Positions 1-9,600 of a stretch of DNA of 35,710 nucleotides are shown in pieces. The stretch is from Limnohabitans planktonicus II-D5 (GTDB lineage: Bacteria > Pseudomonadota > Gammaproteobacteria > Burkholderiales > Burkholderiaceae_C). Numbering within the stretch: the first letter of the stretch is position 1; every line of letters begins with the position of its first letter. A program made the position numbers and the translations under genes. The stretch lies in the NCBI RefSeq assembly GCF_001270065.2, contig NZ_LFYT02000036.1:1-35710 (forward strand), read 5' to 3'. The notes under the pieces were generated by a model. That model saw only the letters and a program-made list of their open reading frames with translations. It ran no database searches and was not told the DNA's origin.

Positions 1-700
1 CAAAAGCCCGCTGTTGCAGGTCGGCGGTCGAAGACCCCGACGGATGTGGGCAAACCGGCAAGACATGAATGAGGCGCGTGGTTGGCGCGGTAAACGTCGG
101 ACTCTTCGAGTGCCGACCTGCGGGGTGCTTTGTAGGTCGGCGGTCGCAGACCCCGACAAAAGCCCGCAGTTGCAGGTCGGCGGTCGCAGACCCCGACGGA
201 TGTGGGCAAACCGGCAAGACATGTACGAGGCGCGTGGTTGGCGCGGTAAACGTCGGACTCTTCGAGTGCCGACCTACGGGGTGCTATGCAGGTCGGCGGT
301 CGAAGACCCCGACAAAAGCCCGCAGTTGCAGGTCGGTGGTCGAAGACCCCGACGGATGTGGGCAAACCGGCAAGACATGAATGAGGCGCGTGGTTGGCGC
401 GGTAAACGTCGGACTCTTCGAGTGCCGACCTACGATGTGCTTTGTAGGTCGGCGGTTGCAGACCCCGACGGATGTGGGCAAACCGGCAAGACATGAATGA
501 GGCGCGTGGTTGGCTTGGTAAACGTCGGACTCTTCGAGTGCCGACCTACGGGGTGCTTTGTAGGTCGGCGGTCGAAGACCCCGACAAAAGCCCGCAGTTG
601 CAGGTCGGTGGTTGCAGACCTCGACGGATGTGGGCAAACCTGCAAGACATGAATGAGGCGCGTGGTTGGCGCGGTAAACGTCGGACTCTTCGAGTGCCGA
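1..700. repeat. Tandem array of 156-bp units made of REP-like hairpins
   Basis: The segment AAAAGCCCGC(A/T)GTTGCAGG recurs at 2, 158, 314 and 586. The first two steps are exactly 156 bp and the third is 272 bp (156 + 116). Each unit holds two direct copies, 40 bp apart, of an imperfect palindrome of the form GTCGGCGGTC-GAA/GCA-GACCCCGAC (for example 135-157 and 175-197), plus a third hairpin, GTCGGACTC-TTC-GAGTGCCGAC. The 116-bp unit (about 430-585) lacks exactly 40 bp, as expected from recombination between the two direct palindrome copies. The last unit degenerates near 700. Short open frames on both strands here share the period of the array and have no ribosome sites or domain signatures, so I call no gene. 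The array resembles REP/BIME-type intergenic repeats, but I cannot assign a named family. Confidence 0.9.
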
Positions 701-900
701 AGGGGAAATGGCTTTTGTGGGTTGGCGGCAACAGAGCAGATTTGGGAGATGAATGTGATTTGTAATTACCCAATTGGACATTACTGATACTTATTTAATT
801 GATGAAAATGTCATGTTTAACGTTCTTGGCATTTTTTAATCAATGAGACATACTATTTGTCAAAAATTACAACCAGCAAGGAGTGAAGGCCATTTCTTGT
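701..900 (+). promoter_or_regulatory. AT-rich intergenic island with candidate sigma70 promoter
   Basis: Between the GC-rich repeat array and the GC-rich operon, about 755-880 is conspicuously AT-rich. A candidate -35 box TTGGCA (826-831, 5 of 6 consensus bases) lies 17 bp from CATACT (849-854) or 19 bp from TACTAT (851-856), each 4 of 6 matches to the -10 consensus. Transcription from about 862 would exclude the ATG at 843 and favour the starts at 903 or 945 of the downstream gene. A weaker TTGGAC is at 774-779. This is consensus matching by eye only. Confidence 0.35.
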
Positions 901-944
901 CAATGGGGCGGGAAGATCGGGCTGGTGCGGGCAGGGGCCGCAAG

Positions 945-2429
945 ATGGGGCGGTCTGCCCTGGGGCTGGCGCTGTCGGTGCTGCTGGGGGCTTGCGCGGT
1001 GATCCCTGACAGCCAGGCCCCGGGGCCATTGGCTGATTTTGCGCAACAAAACCAGAAAGACCGCGAGGCCTCGCAAAAACATGTGGATGCGCTGCAAGGC
1101 CCCCTGAGCATGGAAGCGGCCATGGCCCGCGCCCTCAAATACAACCTGGACTTGCGGGCGCGCCAGATGGAGGCTTTGCTGGCTTCGGGCACTTATCGGG
1201 CCTCTTTGCTGGAGATGCTGCCCAGCGTGAATGCCCGCGTCAACCGTACCGAGCGGGACAAGGTCAGGCAGAGCCTGGGTGTGGACACGCCGACGCAAGA
1301 CTTGAGCAGCATTCAGCGGGACTTGGGCGTTTCATGGAATGTGCTGGACACGGCGGTGGCGTATTTCAACGCCCGCCAAAGCGATGGTCGGGCGCAAATT
1401 GCCGAGCAAAAGCGCCGCAAGGCCATGCACGCCCTGATGCAGGATGTGCGCAACGCCTTTTGGCGGGCTGCTGCTGCACAGGCCATGCGCAGCAAATTGC
1501 GCCAAACCATTGATGAAGCCGATGAGGCCTTGAAAGCCTCTCGCCAGATCGAATCCGAGCGCGTGCGTCCCCCTCAGGAGGCGCTGGCCTACCAGCGGCA
1601 ACTGGTGGAAAACATCCGCTTGCTCGAAGGCATCGAGCAGGACTTGGCTCCGGCAGAGGTGGAGTTGGCCAGCTTGGTCAATTTGCCCCTGAACCAGCCC
1701 ATTACCTTGCAGGTGGATTGGCCCAAAGGCGTCATGCTGGACGGCCTGGACAACACCGAGTTGCTCGAAAACATGGCCTTGGCGCACAACGGCGATGTGC
1801 GCGACAGCTACATCCAGAGCCAGATGGCCCGCGAAGAAACACGCAAAGTGATGCTGCGCTTGTTTCCGTCGCTCAACTTCAACAGCAGCGCTCGCTATGA
1901 CAGTGACCGCTATTTGGTGCATCACAACTGGATGGAGACCAGTGCCAGCCTGAGCTTCAACTTGCTGAACTTGCTGACTGTGCCGGTGCAGGCGCGTTTG
2001 GCTGAAGCGGGCGTGCAACTGGCAGACCAGCGCCGCATGGTCACCCAGATGGCGGTGCTCACCCAGGTGCACATGGCGCGCATGGCCCTGAAAAACGCGG
2101 CCAACGCTTATGCCCGTGCGCAGCAGATGTGGGAAATTGACCAGCGTTTGTTGCAGCAAAGTCAAGCCTTACAGACCGCTTTGCTGCGTGGAAGACTGGA
2201 AACGGTGTCTATCCAAAGCAACGCCTTGCTCAGCGAGTTCAGGCGTTACCAGGGCTTGGCACAGGTGCAGATGGCCGAAAGCCGTTTGCAGGCAGCTTTG
2301 GGGCAGGAGATGGAACACCAGCCCTTGAGTCAGCCATTGGAAACATTGACCGAGCAGGTGCGCCAGAAAAACTTGCGCACCAGCTGGAGCCCAGCGCAGC
2401 CGGTCACAGGGACGGAAGATAAACAATGA
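945..2429 (+). CDS. Outer-membrane efflux/secretion lipoprotein, TolC (OEP) family
   Basis: Likely the trimeric outer-membrane exit duct of a tripartite exporter. From the chosen start it has 494 residues, normal for the family. The N-terminus is a lipoprotein signal ending in a lipobox, LLGAC, with the acylated Cys at residue 17. Then come two OEP-type halves. The first is rich in long amphipathic helices (starting LSMEAAMARALKYNLDLRAR) and a strand segment ending MLPSVNARV. The second has the matching segment LFPSLNFNSSARY followed by long Gln/Ala/Leu-rich helices. The frame is open from ATG 843, but that start would give a 51-residue signal and lies upstream of the candidate promoter start. 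ATG 903 (31-residue signal, AAGGAG 19 bp upstream) is possible. I chose 945 because AGGGG sits 7 bp upstream and the lipoprotein signal is of usual length. The stop overlaps the next gene's start as ATGA, indicating translational coupling. TolC-family membership is firm; the substrate (giant downstream protein) is inferred from gene order. Confidence 0.9.
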   Translation: MGRSALGLALSVLLGACAVIPDSQAPGPLADFAQQNQKDREASQKHVDALQGPLSMEAAMARALKYNLDLRARQMEALLASGTYRASLLEMLPSVNARVNRTERDKVRQSLGVDTPTQDLSSIQRDLGVSWNVLDTAVAYFNARQSDGRAQIAEQKRRKAMHALMQDVRNAFWRAAAAQAMRSKLRQTIDEADEALKASRQIESERVRPPQEALAYQRQLVENIRLLEGIEQDLAPAEVELASLVNLPLNQPITLQVDWPKGVMLDGLDNTELLENMALAHNGDVRDSYIQSQMAREETRKVMLRLFPSLNFNSSARYDSDRYLVHHNWMETSASLSFNLLNLLTVPVQARLAEAGVQLADQRRMVTQMAVLTQVHMARMALKNAANAYARAQQMWEIDQRLLQQSQALQTALLRGRLETVSIQSNALLSEFRRYQGLAQVQMAESRLQAALGQEMEHQPLSQPLETLTEQVRQKNLRTSWSPAQPVTGTEDKQ

Positions 2430-3556
2430 TCCGAATGATTCGAGCCACCGGACTGGGCTGTGCCCTGTGCGTGTGCGCGCAACTGGGCCAGGCACAAGAG
2501 CGTGGGGCACTGCCCGCAGCGCCTGCGGCCAAACCTGCAGCCGCAGCACCTGCAGCACCTGCGGTATCCGCAGCAGCCCTTGCCGCCAAACCTGCACCCG
2601 GACCTGCACCTGCACCTGTAGCCGTGCCCAAAGCCCCCGCAGCGTCTTCAGCCCCCGCAGCGTCTTCTGCACCCGCTGCATCCTCGGCACCAGCATTCAC
2701 GGCCGTGCCCCAGGCCTTGGCACCAGGCCCTTGGGTCATGTCGGCCGGGTATCGGATCGCCGGGTATGTGGCACCTGATGCATCGGGCACCGAAACACCC
2801 GCCGCTGGCAGTTTGCCCCATGGGGCGACAACAGCCTCAGGAGCTGCCTCGGGGGCAAGCTGGGGGGCACCCAGCGCGTCGGGCCTGGCCAATGTCGACA
2901 TCCGGGCCCAGGTGCGTGCCCGCAGCCAAGCCACGGTGTCTGCCGAGGTGGGTGGGGTGCTCATCACGTTGCTGCCCGAGGGCCGTCGTTTTGATAAAGG
3001 CCATGTGCTCGCCCGGCTCGATTGCAGCCTGTTTGTGGCGCAAAGGGACAAGTCCCGAGTGGAGGTGAGTGCCGCCCAACTGCAATTCAAGGCGCAAGAG
3101 CGCCTGGCCCAGCTTGAAGCGGGCAGCAAGACCGATCTGGCGCTGGCGCGCAACGCCGTCGAGCGCCTGCAGTCAGAACTCAGGATCATGGAAACCCAGG
3201 TTTCAAAATGCACCATCGCAGCCCCCTTCAACGGTGTGGTGGGCGAAAACTTGCAGCAAAACCACCAGTTCGTGCAACCGGGCCAGGCCCTGATGGTGGT
3301 GCTGGACGATGGCGGTTATGAGATCGAGTTTTTGGCACCGTCCACCTGGTTGCGCCGCATTGCGCCGGGCGACGAGGTGTCCATCCTGGTGGATGAACTG
3401 GGTCTGAGCATCAAGGCGCAAGTGCTGCGCACAGGCACCCGGGTCGACCCGGTGAGCCAATCGGTCAAGGTGGTGGCGCAACTGCTCAATCCCCCTGCGA
3501 AATTGAAGGCCGGCATGAGTGGCCGTGTGGCGATGGCCACGCCCACTCCGCCCTGA
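2426..3556 (+). CDS. Periplasmic adaptor (membrane fusion protein), HlyD/RND-adaptor type
   Basis: This 376-residue protein probably bridges an inner-membrane component to the TolC-like duct. A Sec-type signal peptide (hydrophobic core LGCALCVCAQL, likely cleavage after GQA at residue 23) replaces the N-terminal membrane anchor usual in type I secretion HlyD proteins. Residues about 27-130 are a low-complexity Ala/Pro/Ser linker that includes three AASSAP repeats. The first lipoyl-like half is at about 165-200 (TVSAEVGGVLITLLPEG...GHVLARLD). A short helical hairpin of about 60 residues follows (about 204-261). The second lipoyl half is at about 262-296 (CTIAAPFNGVVGENL...VQPGQALMVVLDD). The rest is a beta-barrel and membrane-proximal domain ending GMSGRVAMA. 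The start overlaps the preceding stop (ATGA). The lack of a transmembrane helix is more like RND-pump adaptors, yet no pump gene is adjacent. The long linker is unusual for the family. Confidence 0.88.
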   Translation: MIRMIRATGLGCALCVCAQLGQAQERGALPAAPAAKPAAAAPAAPAVSAAALAAKPAPGPAPAPVAVPKAPAASSAPAASSAPAASSAPAFTAVPQALAPGPWVMSAGYRIAGYVAPDASGTETPAAGSLPHGATTASGAASGASWGAPSASGLANVDIRAQVRARSQATVSAEVGGVLITLLPEGRRFDKGHVLARLDCSLFVAQRDKSRVEVSAAQLQFKAQERLAQLEAGSKTDLALARNAVERLQSELRIMETQVSKCTIAAPFNGVVGENLQQNHQFVQPGQALMVVLDDGGYEIEFLAPSTWLRRIAPGDEVSILVDELGLSIKAQVLRTGTRVDPVSQSVKVVAQLLNPPAKLKAGMSGRVAMATPTPP

Positions 3557-3562
3557 GCCCCC

Positions 3563-3616
3563 AGGGCCCCCTTGCCGGGGCCTGCCAAGATCCCCCGATA
3601 AGGGGTGTTTCTTTCA
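3563..3616 (+). terminator. Two GC-rich hairpins, the second terminator-like
   Basis: The first inverted repeat is GGCCCC (3565-3570), a 6-base loop, then GGGGCC (3577-3582). The second is CCCC (3593-3596), loop GATAA, then GGGG (3602-3605), followed by the T-rich run TGTTTCTTTC. The stems are short (6 and 4 bp), so this could be a weak or partial terminator setting different expression of the exporter genes and the giant gene, or chance in GC-rich DNA. Confidence 0.35.
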
Positions 3617-3632
3617 TTGCTGATGGTCCGTC

Positions 3633-6600
3633 ATGAAGAAAAAAACCTCGCCAGTGGCCCCTGCCACCTCTTCGCAAACACATGATGCGGTCCCTGCGTC
3701 AGCTTCCACGCCAGGACAGCGCCACGAGCGTCAGCCCGCCCGCATGCTGGCGCTGGAGCAGCGCCTCATGTTTGACGGCGCGGCCCTGGACACAGCCTTG
3801 GGCAAAGCCACAGACAAGCTCTTGCCCCCGAACGAGCAGACCTCTTCCCTGCACCGCCTGCCCGAAGCCGGTCGCGCTCTTTTGGCCCCTGCCTTGCCCG
3901 ATGCGCGCAGCTTGCACACTGAAAAAAGCAAGGCCCTGAACCCGGCTGCCGAATCCGAGGCCACCTTGGCCGATGCAACGCTGGCCCCGTCACCAGCGAG
4001 GGTGCCGCAGGACGCCCACGCACTGATCGTGCTGTCGGCCGATCTGTCGGCCCTGAAAGCCGATTTGCAGGCGCAATACCCGCAGGCACAGCTGCGCGTG
4101 CTGGCTGCCGACGCCGAGCCCCTGCAAGCTCTGGCCGATGTGCTGGCGCAAGAGACGGGCATCACCGCCTTGCACCTGATCAGCCACGGCGAACCCGGCG
4201 CACTGATCTTTGGGGACACGCGTGTGGACCAGGCCTACCTGAGCACGCATGCCCAGACCCTGGCCGCCTGGCGCAGCGCTTTGGCACCCGACGCCGATGT
4301 CTTGTTGTATGGCTGTGATGTCGCGGCTCAGGGCACTCAAAGCGTGTTTTTGCAGCAACTGCACACCGTGCTGGGGGCCGATGTGGCCGCCTCGTCAGAC
4401 GCCACAGGCAGCGCCGCTCTTGGCGCAGACGCCCAACTTGAAGTGGTGCTGGGCCAGGTGGACAGCGCCTCGGTGCTCAGCAGCGACTTGCTCGACAAAC
4501 TGGGCCTCATGCTCGACAGCACGGCCCCCACGGTCCAATCGGTCAGCGTGGCCGTCAGCGGCAAAAGCCTGCAGCTGAGCCTGCAGCTGAGCGAAGGCGT
4601 GGGCACCAGCACCGGCCTGGCCAGCACCCGCCTGTCCCTCACGGTGGGGGGCGAGACCCTGATCGCCACCCTGGACGCAGCCGCTTCAAACGCCGCTGCT
4701 GGCCTGCTCGTTTACACCGCCAGCAGCAGCCAGACCCTGGTGGCCGACGGCTTCAGCCTGGGAGCCCTTGACCTGAACAGCGCCGTCATCCAAGACGCAG
4801 CGGGCAATGCGCTGGTGTCAGGCGCACTCACTGGCAGAGTCAACGCCATTGACGTGGCCGCCGACAACCGCCTGAGCTTTGACGGCACCCTGACCGGGGC
4901 CAGCAGCTTCACCAAAACCGGCGCAGGCGAGTTGGTGCTGCGCAGCGCCAACAGCCAGACGGGCGACATCCGCGTCAACGCGGGCACGCTCACCATCACC
5001 AGCGACGCCCAGCTGGGTGCCAGCACGGCGCGTGTGTTGATCGCCGACGGTGCCACCCTCAAGATCGCCAGCAGCCTGGCGCTGGCGGCCACGCGCACGC
5101 TGGAGATCACGGGCAGCGGTGCCATCGAAGTGGCGCGCGATGCCACCGTCACTTATGGCGGCGTGCTGGCCGGGGCCAATGCCAGCAGTGGCCTGGTCAA
5201 AACGGGTGACGGCACCTTGGTGCTGAGCGGGGCCAACACCTACAGCGGCGCGACCGACATCCGCTCGGGCACGCTGGCCGTCAGCGGCAGCCTGAACGAT
5301 GTGAGCAGCGTGCGCGTGGCGCGTGGCGGCGTCTACCAGCTCAACGTCAGCGACCGCATTGGCGGGCTCGAAGGCGCAGGCGATGTGCGCAGCGGCGCGG
5401 CCAGCGGCACGGTCAATCTGGCGGTGGGCTCGGCCATTGCTGCGGGCGTGAACCAGGTGTTCAGCGGCGTGATCGCCGATGGCACCACCAGCAAACTCTC
5501 GCTCACCAAGCAAGGCGCGGGCAGCTTGACGCTGAGCAACGCCAACAGCTACAGCGGCGCCACCGTGATTGACGGCGGCACCTTGTCGCTGAGCACACCC
5601 ACTTTGGCCACGGCCGGTGCGGTGGTCACCGCCACCAATGGCTATGCCTCGCCCTCGTTTGCCATTGCAGCGGGTGCCACGCTCAATCTGGATGTGGGGG
5701 CCAACACCCACCGCAACTTCAACGAAAACAACAGCGCGGTCCTCTTCACGGGTTCGGGCACCCTGAGCAAGACCGGCCAGGGCATGGTGTATTGGCAAGG
5801 CCCGGCCACCTTTGCTTTGGGTGCCGGATCGCTCATTGACGTGCGCGAGGGCACTTTTGCAGGCGGCAACAACGCCAACGATGTCTGGACGAACAACCAG
5901 TCGAGTCTGAATGTGGCCGCAGGCGCGGTCCTCACCACCGTGGAGGCGGCCATGCGTGTGGACGCCCTGAGCGGCGGCGGCACCGTGCGCATCGGCTACC
6001 CTGGCCACCCCGCCAGCCTGACGGTGGGGGTGAACAACTTCCTGGCGGGCACTTACAACGCCGCAGGCACCAGCACCTTCAGCGGCAATCTGGAAGAAAA
6101 CGGCGCAGGCCTGGGCGTGTTCATCAAACTGGGCACGGGCACGCAGATCATGACGGGCCAGCTCAATCACAGCGGTGCCACCACCATCAGCGGCGGCACC
6201 TTGCAGTGGAGCGACGGCAGCCCCCGCCAGGGCGCGTCCGTGTTGGCCAGCGCCATCAGCAACCAAGGCAGCCTGGTGATCAACCGCAGCGACGACGTCA
6301 CCTTGAGCGGTGCCATCACCGGCACCGGCAGCCTGGCCCAGCAAGGCACAGGCACGCTGACCCTCACCGGGGCCGACACCCTCTCGGGCAACATCACCGT
6401 GAGCGGCGGCACGCTCAAGTTGGGCGGCACAGGCTATCTGGGCGCAAATGCCAACTACGGCGGCAGCATCAGCCTGGCGGCGGGCACCACGTTGGAACAC
6501 GCCTCCACACAGGCGCAGATTTTCTCGGGCGTGATCTCGGGCGCAGGTCGCCTGGTGCAGTCGGTGTCCAACCTCACCTTGTCGGCGGCCAACACCTACA

Positions 6601-9600
6601 CCGGCGAAACCCTGGTGGCCGGGGGCACCCTGACCCTGGGCGTGGCCAATGCCTTGGGCGCAGCGGGCAACGCCAACAACACCGTGGTCGAGATCGCCGA
6701 TGTCGCCACCCTCAACGCCAACGGCCTGGCCCAGCGCATCGGTGCGCTGCAAGGGGCCGGCACGCTGACCCTGGGCACCAGCGTCTTCACCGTGGGCGGC
6801 AACAACAGCAGCACCCGTTTCACCGGCACCTTCAGCAGCAGCGGCAGTGGTGTCCTGGTCAAGGAAGGCACAGGCACCTTCACCCTGGGCGGTGCGGTTA
6901 GCAACACCGGCCGCGCCGTGGTCAATGCCGGCACGCTGGTGCTGGACAAAGCATCGGGTACCAACGCGGTCAACGCGCTGGGCGGCGTGGATGTGGTGGC
7001 CCTTGACATCAAATCGGGCGCCACCGCCCGCCTGGCCGGTGCAGGCCAGGCCCAACTGGGGGCCAACAGCAATGTGATCGTCAACAGCGGCGCAACGCTG
7101 GACACCAACGGCCAAAGCCTGACCCTCAACAGCCTCAGCGGCTCCGGTCAAGTCATCAACAACCTGGGCAACAGCACCACCGTGCTGACCCTGGGCAACT
7201 ACAACGCCAGCTTCACCCTGAACACCTTGCTGGCCAATGGTGGCGCAGGTGCCACAGGCCTGATCGCCCTGAGCAAGGTGGGCTCGGGCACGCTGACCCT
7301 CGGTGTGGCCCAAAGCTACAGCGGTGTCACCACCGTTCATGCAGGCAGCATCACCTTCAGTGCGGCCAACCTGGCCTCACGCAGCAGCGATGTGGTGCTC
7401 AACACCAGCACCAACGTGGGTTTCAATTTGGCGGGCTTCGCACAAAGCGTGGGCTCGATCGCGGGCAATGGCGCAATAGCCCTGGGCGCTGCCACCCTCA
7501 CCGTGGGCGGCACCGATGCGTCCACCCGCTACACCGGGGTCATCAGCGGCGCGGGCGGCGCACTCGTCAAGACCGGCAGCGGCACCCTGGTCATGACCGG
7601 CGCGCAGACCTACACCGGCAGCACCACCGTGAGCGCAGGCACCTTGCAACTGGCCGATGGCGCGGCGCTGACTTTGCCCGCCACCAGCGCGGTGGTGAAC
7701 AACGCCCGATTGGTTTTCAGCAGCAGCAGCGCCCTGAGCCTGGCGGCCAACTGGATCAGCGGCACCGGAACGTTGGTGCAGCGCGGCACGGGCGTGCTGA
7801 CCTTCAATGGTGCCAACAGCTACAGCGGCGGCACCGTGCTGGAGGCGGGCACCATCGCCCTGGCCACCAGCGATGCCGCGCTGGGCACAGGCAGCTTGCA
7901 GGTGCAGGCGAATGCCAGCCTCAAGGCCGCCACCGGTGCAGCGCGCACGCTGGGCAATGCCGTCTCGGTGGCCAGTGGAGCCGCCTTGACGCTGGACGCT
8001 GCGGCTGCCAGCTTGCAGATGAGCGCCAATGTGGGCGGCGCGGGCAGCCTGGTGGTGCTTAACAGTGGCGTCAACGCAGCTATTTTGGCGGGGGATGCCA
8101 GCCTCACGGGCGCGGTGACGGTCAATGCGGGCGGCACCTTGCAAGTAGGCGCGGGCGGCAGCAGCGGCAGCCTGAACGCCTCGGGCATCAACAACGCGGG
8201 CACGCTCAAGTTTTCGCGCAGCAACAACAGCATTTTTGCCGCCCCGGTCAGCGGCACGGGCGTGGTCACCAAAGAGGGGGCAGGTGCCCTCACGGTGAGC
8301 GGCGTCTGGAGCCACACCGGTGCCACCAACGTCAACGGCGGCAGCCTCGTCATGGGCGCGGCCCAGCGCCTGTCGGCCAGCAGCGCCGTGGCGGTGGCCG
8401 CCGCCAGCGTGCTCGATTTGGCCAGTTTCAGCCAGACCCTGTCCACGCTCAGCGGTTCGGGCGCGGTCACCTTGGGCAGCGCCACGCTGAGCCTGGGGCA
8501 CGCCAGCACCGCCGCCACCTTCTCGGGCGTGATCTCCGGCTCGGGCGGTTTGTCCAAATCGCTGGGCAATATTCAAACCCTGTCGGGGGCCAACACCTAC
8601 ACCGGTGCCACCAGCGTGGCCGACGGCGGCCTCACCCTGAGTGGTGGCAGCAACCGCCTGTCGGCCAGCACCGACGTCAGTGTGGCCAGCGGTGCCACCC
8701 TCACCCTGAGCGGCACCGCCGCCAGTACCGAGCGCATGGCCAGTCTGTCGGGCGCAGGCAGCGTGGTGCTGGGCGCCACCGTGCTCACCGTGGGCGCGGG
8801 CAATGCCAGCAGCAGCTACAGCGGCACGATCAGCGGCACTGGCGGGCTCATCAAAGAGGGCACGGGCGTGCTCACCCTGAAGGGCCCCACCAGCAGCTTC
8901 TCAGGCAGCACCACCGTCAACGGCGGCACGCTGGACATCGGGCGCAACCCGGCCAACAACAGCGTGCTCACCGGCCCCCTGGTGGTCAACACGGGTGCCA
9001 CGCTGGCGGGCAACGGCACCGTGGGTGCCAGCACCACCACCGTGAACAGCGGTGCCACCCTGAGCCCGGGCAGCACCGACGGCCCTGCGGGCGCAGGCCC
9101 GCTGAACATCAGCGGCATCCTGGTGCTGGCCAGCGGCTCGACGCTGCAGCTGCATCTGGCGGCCAACGGCGACAGCCTGGCCGACGACGAAATCACCGGC
9201 GTGAGCAACCTCACGCTGGGCGGCACGGTGCAAGTGGGTGGCCTCAGCAGCTTCAGCGGCCTGGGCCAAGGCACCTGGAGCCTGATCAAATACTCGGGCA
9301 CCCTGACCGGCACGCTCAGCGCCCTGACCTTGGGCAACACACCCGGCCAAGTGGCCACAGGCTCAGCGTACAGCCTGCTCAGCGATGGCCCCAACAAAAG
9401 CATCAACCTGCGCCTGGCCCCTGCCAGCAGCACCCTGCAAAAACCGCCCTTTGCTCTGCGCCTGGCGGCGGCCGATGACACGGGCCTGAGCAACAGCGAC
9501 GGCATCACCGGCAACAGCACTGCACTGACCATCAGCGGCATTGCCGAAGACGGCACCCGCGTCTGGCTGTTTGACGACCAGAACAACGACGGCGTGGTCC

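Noticed and set aside
1..700. CRISPR array
   Set aside because: Repeats are directly abutting 156-bp units with internal hairpins and no unique spacers of constant length, and no cas gene is present.
14..781. Short open frames on both strands in the repeat array, encoding Arg/Pro-rich repetitive peptides
   Set aside because: They follow the 156-bp repeat period, overlap on both strands, lack ribosome sites and show no domain. They are read-through of palindromic repeat DNA.
843..944. N-terminal extension of the outer-membrane factor from ATG 843
   Set aside because: It would put the lipobox Cys at residue 51, too far for a signal peptide, has no Shine-Dalgarno and overlaps the candidate promoter.
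2426..2530. Lipoprotein signal in the adaptor (Cys-rich LGCALCVC)
   Set aside because: None of the Cys residues has a proper lipobox before it; an AQA-type signal peptidase I site fits better.
4818..7340. 840-codon open frame on the minus strand
   Set aside because: It lies wholly inside the PATR region of the giant gene. Its Gly/Ala/His/Gln-rich product is a mirror of GC-rich codons, with no start signal or domain.
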